Shown here: one piece after another, positions 9,481-22,080 of the stretch
How the letters are laid out: every line of letters begins with the position of its first letter
Position numbering within the stretch: position 1 is the first letter of the stretch
DNA from: Pampus argenteus
Lineage: Eukaryota; Chordata; Actinopteri; Scombriformes; Stromateidae
NCBI GenBank assembly: GCA_036937835.1
Contig: CM072879.1
Span: forward strand, 6,814,501 to 6,878,500
DNA length: 64,000 bases
Direction of reading: 5' to 3'
The notes under the pieces: generated by a model
Database searches by the model: none
What the model saw: only the letters and a program-made list of their open reading frames with translations
What the model was told of the DNA's origin: nothing
Program-made: the position numbers and the translations under genes

Positions 9481-11780
9481 TCTTGTTTGTTTCAAAAAGC
9501 TTTACACCAGATTATATTTTAATATGTTGATGATGATGCTGCATGTTACATTTTGACTACAGGATAACTCCAGTCCAGTTAGACAAGTCAACATGATGCA
9601 AGCTTGTCGGCCTCCCGATTGCAATGGGATATCAACCAATGGTATCCCACTGGCTTTGTCCGTTGCTAGTGATGGTGGTGAAGTTTAAAACATATTCTTT
9701 TTCTTATATATTTATATTGTGCACAAAATCCCTGTAAACAATGTGGCAAAGAAACATAGCAATGTGCCAATAAAGGTATGAAAGAAAGAAGACTGTGAGC
9801 TGGCAAACACGGATGTGCATATTACACAGTTTAAAAAAAAAATCCTCAAATCTGCCCTCAATATTCATCATATTATTAAATTCTTTGTCACAAATATTTG
9901 CACACTCCCTGAATAACTCGAAGGTACCGTAAAGCAAACAGATATATGAAATTGAACTGAGTGCTGGGATGGTGCTGGAGGGTTTTTTTTTTTGTGTTAC
10001 ATTCAAGCTTTGACCGTGAACCATTTGGGTGTGCTTCCTGCTCTTAAGCTCTATCAACTTCCTCCTAAACCCTACGCTCGCTCAAAACATCTCCACCCTG
10101 CCTCGAGGTTGGTCTGACACAGAGGAGAAACTTCCACATCCAAAAAAGATGATATACAGTCAGTGAATCGCTGGTTCATTGTTCGAATGTTTGCTTTAGT
10201 TATTCGCTGAGGTATTTGGCTACTGCTTCAACATAGTTAAGTTGTATTGAAAACATATCGATTAGATGTGTTTCTGCTCTGCTAAGATTAAGTAACTTCA
10301 GCAACAAGAATTAAAAAAAATAAATAAATAAAAATATTCTGCAACATTTCACATAAATAAATGTTTGTTTGCTAATAATATAATTCAGCTTATACCCAGT
10401 TTATGAATCTTTGCATTTGCTAATCTAAACACCTGGTGTCTGGTAGGGCTTTTGCTGGGAGAAATCCTCTGGCACACAGGAAGCGATGGGCTCTATTTGT
10501 TTGTTCGGAATCAACAGAAGAAGAAGAAAAAGACTCGGGGCGGTTAGCATCCACGCTGATAGCTACGGGAGTAAAGAGCAGTACACCTATAGAAACTTAA
10601 TTTAACGCAAATAAAGATGCAACAACTGATCGACAAGTGTGCTCGGGTAAGAATAGTCCGACCTTTAACTTCAAACCGGATGCACCGCCGATGATAGCGT
10701 GATCATACATTTCGAGAGTGAGGCAACTGTAAAAAATATCAGTTCCAATTACAGTGGAAAAATATAAATAAAGCACAAGAGTGTACAGTGAGATAGTGCA
10801 TATAGTCGAGCCCAAAAGAAGGCCAGACTGTCACATATCCGTGCAAAGACTCAATAGCAGAGAGTCTGTCTTGCTGCTGTCTATCAAGCCTTTGAGAAGC
10901 AACAGTGGAGGTGGGGAGCGTACATTCCTCACAGCGGCTCCATGCAGCTCAGCCAATTAGCAGCTGAGTGGTTTGTTTAAGTCCAAGTGATGATGAGATG
11001 TTGTTCTGGGAGGCAGCCCAGTTCATTAAGCACATTGTTGTCTCTGGTTTACTCAGCTTGCCGGCTTTAACAGCCTCTCAGTGCTTGTTTACCAGCCGCA
11101 AATATGACAGACTGTATGTCTATTTGACCGTCTGTTTGTGTGAGTGTGCAATGTGCGGAGGTGATGGAGGAGGTGGCGCATCTGCGATTTAAGGTACAGG
11201 ATGTGCAGGGGGGGTGGACACAGTTACACCCGTGCAATATATTCACGTTGTTCAACACAGAAACTCTACACAAACTTCACAAAAAAAAAAAATTCTAATC
11301 AAGTTGAATCAGCGTCTGTCTGACGGCGTCACCATTAGATAGCGTTTGCTGCAGGGCCGTCGTATTGGTTATCGCTTTGCGTTTAACTCAATGGGAGTTC
11401 ATTTGGACATGTTATTGATGACTGTTGAGTAAACACTGTATCTTTGAGTTGGAATACTGAATAAATCAAAAATGAGTAATGAATGTTCCCCAGTGTGTGC
11501 AATACATACCAGGGCAAAGATGCCTTTGAAACAGCACTAATAAGAACAGTTTAATGATTAAAGAGCATTAACAGCAAAGGGCACCACTGCAGTGTAACAC
11601 GACAACATGATGGATTATGATGTCTAGTGACAGGCCGGATTGTTAAATACCACAAAGATTGACAAACCTCCTCACATGCCTGGTTATAGACCTTTTTTTT
11701 TATTTATTTTTTTTATACAGCACACATTTTGGCAAGTGACAGCAGAAATAACACAGCTGTGATGAATAACGTTAATACAA
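9481..11780. other. Intergenic DNA, no gene seen
   Basis: Mostly AT-rich unique-looking sequence. A run of GAAGAAGAAGAA with GGCGGTTAGC near 10515-10545 resembles parts of fish interspersed repeats. Small open frames here have no motif or splice support. Confidence 0.65.
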
Positions 11781-12060
11781 CCGCATTCCATTTAGATTAG
11801 CCAGTTTTGAGAGGCTCTGCTATTGCGCATGCCGGTTCACCGGAATGGCTTTCTGTGACACTTAATGGAACTGAGCCATTGTTAACGTTATTAGTTCCAC
11901 CTGTGCTTCTCCTGCTATGACAAGTCAAAATGTGTGCTGTGAGAAGAAGTGTATTGACAGCACAATGGACTTAAATACAAGATGACCCAGATCCTTTCCC
12001 AACACCTGTTTTTGAAAAGACTTTTTGCCCTCGTGTCTTAAGAGATTTCCTTGATGTACT
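11781..12060. promoter_or_regulatory. Candidate conserved non-coding element
   Basis: Repeat-free block of balanced composition containing CCGGTTCACCGG (two CCGG cores, inverted CCGGT/ACCGG) near 11833 and TTAACGTTATTAG. Flanked by AT-rich DNA. Function inferred only from context. Confidence 0.3.
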
Positions 12061-13400
12061 ATTAATCCAAGGAGATCATAGTCCTCATCCATCAGTCACA
12101 CACTCTTGTATTTTATCCTGAAGTCTTATTGTCTTTTTGAATTGTCATAATTGTCTAGTCTTCGATTATAAGATGTTTTGTTGTGTGGATTCTGTTCCCG
12201 TAAAGTGTTATGCATAAAAATAATTATACAACACAGCACCAAGCCTTACATACAGTACCGAAAGTGTGTCCAAACTTAGCTAAAAGTCTTGAGCGTTGTT
12301 AAAGCGTGAATGCGTAACACCTGAAGTCAAGAGTCCGTGGCTGGTCCTTGCAACTACTTTTCAAGCCTCGGTGCAGTTTGTCTGATGTAAGAGAGACATA
12401 ATGATGGATGAGAGTCTGAACTGTTAGTGACCAAGTGCGATCGAAGAAGTCATCATGAATTCGACACTGCCGCGAACAGTAAAAAGCAGTTTTGAAAAAC
12501 CAAATATCCATATTTGCCTTAAGCAAAAGAAAACATGTATATCTCTGATGCTCCTCGGTGAGAATTGCTTTCGTATGCCCTCCAACTTAGGAGGTAACTG
12601 CCAAGAAATTTAAGGGAGTTGATTTTGATTCATAGTGAGAGAAGTGACGGATAACTTCTCTTATTTTTCTTTTGTCTTTTTAGTGCTGATTTTTTCCCCC
12701 TCCCTGGACAACACCAATTCACAGCTGATAAAAGCATTCTACTTTCAGGGTTTCATCATTGTTTGTAATCAAGACCTACTCACGTGGTGTCGTCTGCAAA
12801 CTTAATTAGTCTCAGTGTTAATGTAGTGAGTACATACGCAAAGAATTAAAAAAAACAAAAAACTCTATGTATATGACATATATCAGCGTGAAAGTTGTTC
12901 CATTTCACATCACTCAGTCCGCATTAATGCTCAACATTCAGTCAACGTGTGCAGCCATTCAGCTCAATTCACCACCCGACAGACCAGTAATGACTCCTAA
13001 TCAATGTGACTAATGTCTCTTTTCACCACTTGGACAAATATTAGTCCAATAGCAGCATTTAAAGCGCAATTATACCTCCCCACGCCTTTTGTTTTCTCAT
13101 TCAACACAGTGTATCAACCGAGCCAAATAAGCATACAATATAAGACTAGAGGATGTTGACCTAATGAGACCCGAGCCCACTCTACTCTTACTGATAAAAC
13201 AGAGCCAGCATTTACCACTTTTCTCTCTGCAACATTCATTCTTCGCTGCAGACAAAGAGCGATTATGAATGACGGAGAGGAAGAAGACAGACTTGCCATG
13301 TGCCATTTTTTTCCCCCAACCTCCCCAAAAAAATTTCCGAAGGGCGGTTTATTCAAGATGTCACAGCTGCATGCGTCTTAGTTGGAGCGTTCAGGAGGGT
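12061..13400. other. Intergenic DNA, no gene seen
   Basis: Unique-looking sequence. The part near 12890-13080 (CTCCTAATCAATGTGACTAA and similar) is repeat-free with TAAT/ATTA cores and could be regulatory. No coding evidence. Confidence 0.6.
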
Positions 13401-13424
13401 CATGGCTTTCTGACCGTGTGCGCG

Positions 13425-13607
13425 TGAGTGAGTGAGTGAGTGTGTGCGTGTGCGTGTGTGTGTGTGTGTGTCAGACCAATTCTTAAGGCAGTAATGCAGT
13501 GGGTGATGACAGATCACTTCATTCACCCAAGACGAGGGCAATTACTTCAACCATGACAGATTGCCTCAGCAGAACTGAGTTTAGGATAAAACCGCTCTCC
13601 CCCATCC

Positions 13608-13650
<43 letters not shown>

Positions 13651-13763
13651 CTCCCTTGCTCTCTTTTTCACCATCTCTCTCTTTATAACCCCCACCACCA
13701 CCACCATTCAATAAGGAATCTTGTGGTTTTCCCAGCTAATGACTTCCTCCTCACTGTTACACC

Positions 13764-13802
<39 letters not shown>

Positions 13803-13930
13803 GGGGTGACAGTACCATCTGTCTGGCTGCTGTAGCCCTTGCCCCTGCCCAGCTGGTGGGCACTGAGTAATGGGAGAGGACTTCCTCATCTCGCCCCCCT
13901 GAGACACACACACACACACACACACATTAG
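13425..13930. repeat. Cluster of four dinucleotide microsatellites
   Basis: TG-rich array 13427-13471, (TC)n 13609-13646, (TG)n 13766-13799 and (CA)n 13904-13926 fall within 500 bases. The last two are in opposite orientation about 100 bases apart, so single strands could pair. Confidence 0.9.
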
Positions 13931-15400
13931 TATGCAAGACCTACTGTCAGAGTGAGCGAGAGAGACAGAGAGGTTTTTTTTTCTGTTTGAGAACTGAAAC
14001 CTGAGCAACTCGGGGGTGTCAAGTGATGAGAACTGAATGCTCCGAGTCTCGAACATTTGGCACATAGAGCAACAATTTCTCTGCGTGTGTCTGCTTGTGA
14101 GTGACAGGTTGAGGAATGTAAATGAGCGTATACTAAACCGCTGGATTGCTTTCTGAATGGGAGGTGAAAAAAGGGTGAGAGGGATGGATGAGGCAGCGTA
14201 TGAGTTAAGTTACCCTTGTGGAAAAGAGCACATGACATTTCTGTTTTCAAATGTGAATTGTTTACCTCTTGTGTGTGTGAAAAATTCAAATTTCACATGT
14301 AAAAATGCCCGTAAAACCACATGGGCTCACACTGGTTGGTCAACGGTTCCACATTTGACAAACATGCTGGGAAGACTGGAGACTGACGGCAAAAAAAACC
14401 AGAGAGATCCAACTTCATTCATCAATTAACTTCACTCACCTAATCAATTAAGAGAAAAAAAAAGTCCCAGAGCCCAAGATGACACCTTCAAAACCCAAAG
14501 ATAATCAATCAATCATTTTTAACCCAGAGATTTATAATAACTGTTCTCAATTAAAAAGGGGAACTCCACCATTTCAATCAGTATCAACTTATTTATCTTG
14601 AAGAGTATTACTCAGCCTGTAAAAACAGCTATAAAATGTCATCTGTGTTTTAGAGGAACTTTCCAAACTCGGATAAAAACAGCTCTGTCTCCTTCAAATT
14701 ACGTGTGTGTGTCGTCTGCTTCGAAACTGCTACAGCAAATAAATTTCGAGAGAAATTTAACGCCAGGAGACTTTTTTTTTTTTTTTAAAGAACACGTCTG
14801 CCAAAAACTGTTCATCCAGAACATATGTGTGTCACTGACAACATATTTCATTTGTTTTTTCCTCCTAATATCTGCTCTGCTAATACAATGCTCTAAAGCG
14901 TGTGTTAAACCTGCATTCAGCACTTGGATTAGAGGAAAACTGTGTTCTTAGATGTTGAATAAACCAACAGTGAATCGAAGCACGACACGTGTTTACACTT
15001 TAGTGACCGTGATGACATCATCAAGGTGTTCTCCACTTGGACAAAGTGATAATAAAAGCAATCAAGTAACAAGTAATGGCTGCAGTACCACCATTAAGCA
15101 AGGCACTAAACACCCAGCTGCTCCGCAGACCTACAGAAGACGACTGGAGGAGAACGAAGTCAGAATTAAACATGTTGGTTTGTCATTTGACAGGAGCCGC
15201 CCTGATTTAGACTCCAACACGGCTGATTAATGATGTTTCTTTATCTCCTCACTGGCTTCAGGCACAGGGTTGGATTGGCAGTGTTTTGGCCCACAGAGTG
15301 TGATTTTATCCCACACTGTGGTAAAAAAAAACCCTCCTCTCTCTAAATCTGTCTTCCTCTGTTTCCCTTTCTCGCTCTCCGTCCAGCTCCCTTTCTGTCT
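13931..15400. other. Intergenic DNA, no gene seen
   Basis: AT-rich unique-looking sequence with short A and T runs; none of the small open frames has splice sites or a known motif. Confidence 0.65.
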
Positions 15401-15414
15401 CAGTATCTCTCTCT

Positions 15415-15462
<48 letters not shown>

Positions 15463-16009
15463 CTCTGTTTCTTTCTCCTTTCAAGCGTGGAATCATTTAA
15501 TTATCGCCTATAGCTCTTTTGGCAGGCTGTTGAATGCTCACCTCTCAAAGCCTGGAGGAAACAATTTACCCTGGGATATCACACACACACACACACACAC
15601 ATGCACACACACACGCAGGCGCACACACAGGCACACACACACAGGCACTTTCACTCACACACTTCAAGGAGAGGATTTATTACAGCAGGTCCATCCGCAG
15701 TTCGCAGAAATCCATCACCAATTCCAGATTGAGAAAATATTTCAGGGACAAAATAAGATATTAGCCAAACCAAAAAAATGTTTGGGCATTGCTCGGATCC
15801 TGAAACAGTTTTGCATATGTCCTGAATGTATTTCTTAGAGATAAGGGTTGTGTTAGAGGCAACAGTGCATGTGTGTGTGTGTGTGTGTCCACACATTGCC
15901 TGTGTGAGGTAATGATTAAATGTCGTAAAGCATTTAGAGCGTTTAACTCCCCATTATAAGAACAGTAGGAGGCAATTCATTTAGGACTCTCGCCTGCTTA
16001 TGTTTGTGT

Positions 16010-16045
<36 letters not shown>
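15401..16045. repeat. CT, CA and TG microsatellite cluster
   Basis: (CT)n at about 15421-15459, imperfect (CA)n at 15581-15658 with GCAGGC-type interruptions, TG at about 15868-15888 and (TG)n at 16005-16045. Confidence 0.9.
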
Positions 16046-16046
<1 letters not shown>

Positions 16047-16149
16047 AATTGGACCCCTATGGGATGAAGAAACCACACCATCACCCATCCCTATATAGCT
16101 GAAGAAAGCGAACAAAACACAGCAAGGCAAGAAAGGAGGGAAGACAGGA

Positions 16150-16648
16150 GAAGAGGAGAAAACAACTGGGATCCATTGAGAAGAAATTAATGACCCATCT
16201 TATATTGTCAGCATTGTTATTGTGTAAAAGGGTCTGGAGGGAGGGGAACCCTTTAAAATGATGTCTGCTAAGAAAAGAGCACTAAAAATGAAGACATGGT
16301 AAAGAAGGGGGATAAAAGGGAAAAGAGGGTTGAAGGCAGCGCCTGGCTGTAAATTTTCGACAGAGCTGTAAGTTCATTACAGGGTGATCAGAGACGAGGC
16401 AGGGCCAGACAAAGGGCCTCAGTGTTGTTAGCCAGCTCCGTCAGTGTTACACCGGGGTCAGCTCTTTAACTCACGGGCAATGAATAACTGGGCTTTCAGC
16501 TCAGACAATGGCTGGCCAGCTTTCCCCGGCCTCGGGTAGGACCTGCCTATTGTTGCGAAGTTGAGCCAGGGAAGTCACCAATCTGTAGGAACGCTGAGAA
16601 GTTAAAAGACGCGACGGATGAGTTGAGGAAAGGAGCTGCAGAGATTTA

Positions 16649-16650
<2 letters not shown>
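16150..16650. promoter_or_regulatory. Candidate conserved non-coding block
   Basis: About 500 bases of balanced composition without simple repeats, with ATTAATGACC, CATTATTGTG-like and GGGGTCAGCTC elements. Ends at the (TG)n array 16651-16690. Confidence 0.3.
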
Positions 16651-16688
<38 letters not shown>

Positions 16689-17579
16689 GCGCCAGTGTGC
16701 GAATCTCTGGAGGTCAACAGTACTCCATCATCACCATGTCATTAAAGATTAAAGTGTGAGGTACATATGGGGCCCACAAGCGCAGGAATTCAGTGGCCTC
16801 TGCTGTGGTTTCCCTTACAGGTAGCTGATCAGAGTCTGGACAGAAAATAAATCCAAGAAAACCCAGTGAATGAGTCAGCGACACATTGAGCCAATCAGCA
16901 GCAACCATTACGGTTTACAGACGCAGCATTTTTTTTTTCTGTTCAGAGTCGAGAGAACCGTGATAAGAAACCTGAGGAGTTAATGTGTGGTGGAGAACCG
17001 GAGGCACCACAAATTCTACTACATGGTTTATGTGGGCCGCATTTTAATTCATTTGAACAAATTACATGAAAGTTCTCAATTTAAACATTTTTGAAAGAAT
17101 GATCGAGCATAAGCTATGTCAAAATCAGATGGAGAGAGAGAGAGAGAGCATTTGACACAATGATTTGAAGCTTTAAAAAAGGTTAATCATCATTTTAGTG
17201 GAGTGATCTGAGGCGCCGTCTCGCCACTATTTCAGAAAGGTTGTATTATGAAAGCTGATGCTGAGATAGCGTCATTTGAAATGTGGCAGCAGAACACAGC
17301 GTTGAGATGAAACTATTCTCCTGAGCTCAGCTGTAATGTGATCCAAAATGTCGCAGGTGTCAAACAGGTGAATGCGTAAAAAAAATAAGAAAAGATCATT
17401 TTTGAGCTGGCATCATTTTAGATTAGAATATTAATGATCAAATAGACAACCATCAAAGTTAAACTCAATACCATCCTTAGCTATTAATTATTAAATGTTT
17501 AACAGACACAAACTGAGAGAATCTCCTTCATCTGGACCGTGTGGACAACTGTCATCATGCTTGCTAAATTCTGATTGGT
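16651..17579. other. Intergenic DNA with a (TG)n array
   Basis: (TG)n at 16651-16690, a GA tract near 17131-17149, otherwise unique-looking AT-rich sequence. No gene seen. Confidence 0.7.
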
Positions 17580-17735
17580 GCACAGAATTCAGTCGTCTGG
17601 CCGCCCCTGGGAAGGTTTTGAGGGTTTTGGTCTACTTCACTTGTTGAGAACAAGTGTGGCAGTGATCAGGCCTGGGTGTGGCTTTAGGGAAATTGAACTC
17701 AGGTGTGATAAACCACAGTTTATTACGTGTGCAAA
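17580..17735 (-). mobile_element. Tc1-like transposon fragment, family A
   Basis: The stretch 17631-17719 is closely alike to 42619-42707 in this window, sharing GTGTGGCAGTGATC, GGCCTGGGTGTGGC and GAACTCAGGTGTGATA. Such sequence is typical of fish Tc1 elements between the terminal repeat and the transposase. No end survives and there is no usable frame. Confidence 0.7.
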
Positions 17736-17812
17736 ACAAATATGTCTGCTACATACTCATACTTAAAGTTTTCCAGATATGTGCAAATTAAATGCAAATG
17801 CAGAATTGAATG

Positions 17813-18214
17813 CAGTGCGTTCGAAAACTATTCAGACCCTTTCACTTATTGTTTTATTGTAGAAAATGCATATATATTAAATGAAATATCACATATGCAT
17901 AATTTTGGCATTCAGACACTTTACTCAGTACTTGAAGCACCTTTGGCAGTAATCGCCATTCTTCTCTGCAGATCCTCTCAAGCTCTGTGAGTTTGGATGC
18001 AGACCGTCAATGGAGATGTTCAGTTGGGTTCAAGTCAGGTCTGACTGGGCCACTTAAAGGACATTCACAGAGTTGTTCTTAAGCCACTCCTGCATTGCCT
18101 TGGCTGTGTGCTGCTTTGGGTCATTGACCTGTTGGAAGGTGAACCTTCGGTCTAGTCTGAGGTCCTGAGTGCTCTGGACCAGGTTTTCATGAAGAATATC
18201 TCTGTACTTTGACG
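17813..18214 (-). mobile_element. Tc1/mariner transposon fragment, family B, with transposase remnant
   Basis: The left edge CAGTGCGTTCGAAAACTATT is like the terminal repeat of common fish Tc1 elements (CAGTGCCTTCGGAAAGTATT type). Reading leftwards from about 18214, the minus strand encodes the C-terminal third of a Tc1 transposase: LHENLVQSTQDLR, then FQQVNDPKQHT, then EWLKNNSVNVL. The family's FQQDNDPKHT motif carries a catalytic Asp; here that position is Val and a Gln is inserted before the final HT, so it is inactive. Everything upstream in the transposase is missing. Confidence 0.85.
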
Positions 18215-19251
18215 AAAACCAGGATAAAAACACTAATACAGAAAACTCTATTAACATTGTTACAGTAATAAAATACTGCCTGTTAGTTATAATAAGTAGC
18301 CAGATGAGAAAATAGGTTTTCAGGGCTTTTAATAAATAAATAAAGTTAGAACCCTAAAATAAGATAAAATAAAAGATAAAATGATGACATCTTGGTGGCC
18401 ACATTTCTATCTCTTGCCATCTAATACAGACATAAAATGCCTAAAAATATATATAAAAAATGCTAACAAGTAATCAGAGTTGTATATCAGATATACATAC
18501 TGTATATCAATATGTGTGTGGTGGAAGCTTGTATGAAGTGCTTATATTTCTGTTGATGTATTTCCTAATTTATATCTAATATAGTGCGTTTCTCATGTCA
18601 CCAGTTTCATTTAGTTTTGTGCTGGTTATATTCTCTCTAGATTAATAGATAAAACTGACTATTACAGCAACAGCTCATTTTCTGTTGAAAAACTCATTGA
18701 AATATGTAAATGAACAGAACAGACCTGTCACAGTCGAGCCGCTTTTGAACCTGCACAGCCGAGGCACACTCTCCCTCAGCCCTTATTACGTCCTCTGTGC
18801 TGATGGACACCTGCCTGCCAATGATTAACTGTCATTCTCATGAAGATATTTACAGTATATCAGCAGCCGAGCAGCACCATCCCACACACACACACACACA
18901 CATACGTCAATACATCGATTGTAAAAGCTCCTCTCATACGTACAGTACATCCCTCCGATTGATTGACTGCACAACAGCAGTTTTACCTCTTAACACCTGA
19001 TTTAATCCAGCATCTTAAACTCAAACTCTTAAAATTTAAAATCTATTATATTTTTTTTGCCAACAGCTGCGAGATCATTTAAATTGTTTCCTATGCAAAT
19101 CAAATCGTGTGTGGGATACCACCTGAAATTTGATGCTTGAAATATTTGATAGACGGGTGGATGCACAAGACACAATTACTTCACCCTCACTGGCAGAGGA
19201 ATAAAAAAAAAAAAAAAGGATTTCTTAGGGTGGATATCACTCACAGTGAAT

Positions 19252-19289
<38 letters not shown>

Positions 19290-19869
19290 CAGCTGTCTGA
19301 GGCAGGCAGGGTCAAACGGTGGTTAATTAGTCCTGTCACCTGCTCAGGTCATCACACCTTCAGCTCTGCTCGGCTGAATAATAATCCTGCAATATTAACT
19401 CTGTCACGTTGGCTGGGGTGTAGGAGTGAACCTGTTGTTGATATAATACATTACATCCCGCTGTTTCGCCTCCTGACGCACACACACACACACACACACT
19501 CTCTCTCTCTCTCTCTCTCTCTCCTCTGCTTCCCCAGCTGATTGAAGGGCCACCAGAAACTGTCACTTAGCACTAATGACTGTTACAACCATGTGTGTGA
19601 CAGGTCTCCTCTCCGTCTCTATCCTCGCAGCAGCATCATATGTGATACCTCAGCGTCTCGCTGCCTATCTGTTGCTGCTCTCTGTAAATTATATCAAATA
19701 TATAACCACCGCCGTAGTGCTCTGTCAAACTGTGAACCGTTTTTTTGAAATCTGCTCTCTGAAATGTGTCTCATTAGCTCGATCTGTCTGCAAAATTCCT
19801 GCAATGGGAGTTAATGATGTATTGAAAAATACTCTCAGGTTGCAGATAGGTAGATTTCAGCATCAAAGC
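18215..19869. other. Intergenic DNA with microsatellites
   Basis: AT-rich. (CA)n at 19252-19286 and a compound (CA)n(CT)n at 19479-19523, short CA near 18883-18902. No gene seen. Confidence 0.7.
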
Positions 19870-20130
19870 ATGTGCCAGGAGGCTGTTTAGTGTTTGTTTC
19901 TCGGGAAGAGTCCCTCTGTATGGAAAACAGGCAGGTGCCTCATGGACACAGGGAAAAGCGGGAATGATTTTCCCATCTGTCTATTCCGTAGAGAGATAAG
20001 GGGACTGTCTAATCCAAGGTGGAGCGCATCTCCCTGCATAAAGAACCTTTTAATGGGGCGGAAAACCTGCCTTCCGCCCCTGAAAACCCACTTTGGAATT
20101 TCCATTTCCTATAAGCATGTGACTACCTGT
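19870..20130. promoter_or_regulatory. Candidate conserved non-coding element with a perfect inverted GC-box repeat
   Basis: Repeat-free block, GC content above its flanks. Contains GGGGCGGAA at 20055-20063 and its exact reverse complement TTCCGCCCC at 20072-20080 with an 8-base loop. Open frames cross the block on both strands but resemble no protein. Confidence 0.4.
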
Positions 20131-20689
20131 CTTTCCAGAACATTTTTCCCATCAGTTTCTGCTCAATTTCTTTTTTTTTTTTTAGGCTCTACTATTTTTA
20201 TCACCACATTAATTTGCCTATAGATAAAAAAAAATGTAAAGTTCATATTTATTTTGATGCAGACAAATATAACAATAACTCCAGCCTGGATATAGTTAGA
20301 TCACTTACACACACATGCACACACACACACACACACACACGCACACACTGGGGGATCGAGAGCTGGATAAATGCCAGCCAAGCCTCATTAGCTTCTCGCT
20401 GCTTTTCTAGAGAGACAGGCAGTGCAGGAGTGAAACAGGAGGGGGAGAGAGGGGGAGATGGAGGAGGAGGAGGTTAGATAAGCAGAGGGGAGTTGAAAGA
20501 GAGTGAGGGGAGGCAGAAGGAGAAGAAAACCAGGTTCACGAGGGGCGGCAGCGAGGCAGAGCCCGGTATACGGTGACCTGTTGGATTAAGACTATTAGAA
20601 ACCCATCTGGGGCTGCTTGACCACTTCACTGGCGGATCCTCCCCCAGCAGCCGCTCAGCTGACCCCCACTGACACAATACACCCCTGGG

Positions 20690-20720
<31 letters not shown>

Positions 20721-22080
20721 AACACCCTCTCTGATGGAACAGATTAAATGCTTCATGTCAGTCCTGAAATGCTGCATGTTACTATCTATGACAGATGGAG
20801 AGGTGACCCCCGTAAGTCAAATATGACTCAATTTACTGATCTATACAGGAGCATTAATATACTAAACCCACCAAATCTTTAGGCTACATATCAGCTCACC
20901 TTGGCTGCAGTTGGACGGTAGACTTAGCATGATAATCAGACTGAATTGTCCTTTTAGTTTCACTTCATTTAATAGAAAAATGCTTCATTTTAATTAAGTA
21001 TAAGCTTACCTGTGTTGAAAAAGACAAGTAAACAAGTAATATCTTTTGATTGCTTGCGTTACAGCATGTCATGTTGGATGGGAGACGATGCGTTGCTGAC
21101 AGGGTGTCTGATGAAGTGTCACAATTAGTAGAAGTGCATTTGCTGAAAGCAATTTAAAAATTGAGTTCCATGTTTAAGCCCTGTAGGCGGTTGAATTGTC
21201 TGCTTGTTTAGAAGCAACTGTCTGTCGGAGAGCAAAAACAGGTGAACTTTTAAACTGTCGCATAAGCGTTTAAAAATGGTGAAAAAATTTGGTGGCAAAA
21301 ATAATGATGATAACAATAATGTAACAGTAAGTATCTTTTATTTCATTCCTGGTGCTGGATCACGTCTGATTATTACAGTAAGAGCAGTTACTAAACCTCT
21401 AGTTATATTGATGCAGCTATTCTCACTTTAATTGTTAAAAGAACATTTATTTATTTATTTATTTTTTACTAGTGACATAAGTAAACTTGGATCACTGATA
21501 GATCAACAATGCTGGTGATTCAATACATTTGGTTTCATTACCCAAATCTGTTTACAGGTGTAAAGACAGGTGCAAATCTTTGTTTTCCAAAAAGCGTTCA
21601 AATTCAATATAGCTTCATATAGGTTATTTATCATCATTTTCCCCTCTCATTCATCTCGTTGGCCCATTTTGCGTTGCTGAAGGGTACCATCCCTTTTGGG
21701 AAACTTTTATGGGTGATTTATTTTTTTTTTTTTTCTTTGGTTCAAGCTCATTTTCAGTGGCTGAAAATGTTTTCCGTCGGCTTCAGTTTCCGGGTGGAGA
21801 AGAGCCCCACTTCAACGCAGACAGACGAACTCCCAGCTGAATCACTCCACATCAAACCCTTCAATCACTCACCATTTACTGGGCTAAGCACAGATGAGAG
21901 GCCTCCCCGCTGTTCCACACGCGCACACGCACACACACACACACACACACTTGTGTAAACACAAACCTGCTGCACAAATACTCATGCACATGAGTATAAA
22001 GTTTGGGATGCACTTGTGTACACACACACACACACAATTAGATCAAATGCATGCACACACGCACACACCAGCAGCCTGTT
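20131..22080. other. Intergenic DNA with CA arrays
   Basis: CA arrays at about 20307-20346, 20689-20714, 21926-21951 and 22020-22036; purine-rich GGAGGAGGAGG run near 20440-20475. No gene seen. Confidence 0.7.

Noticed and set aside
19137..19541. 134-codon plus-strand open frame
   Set aside because: Contains two translated CA/CT arrays; a by-product of simple repeats.
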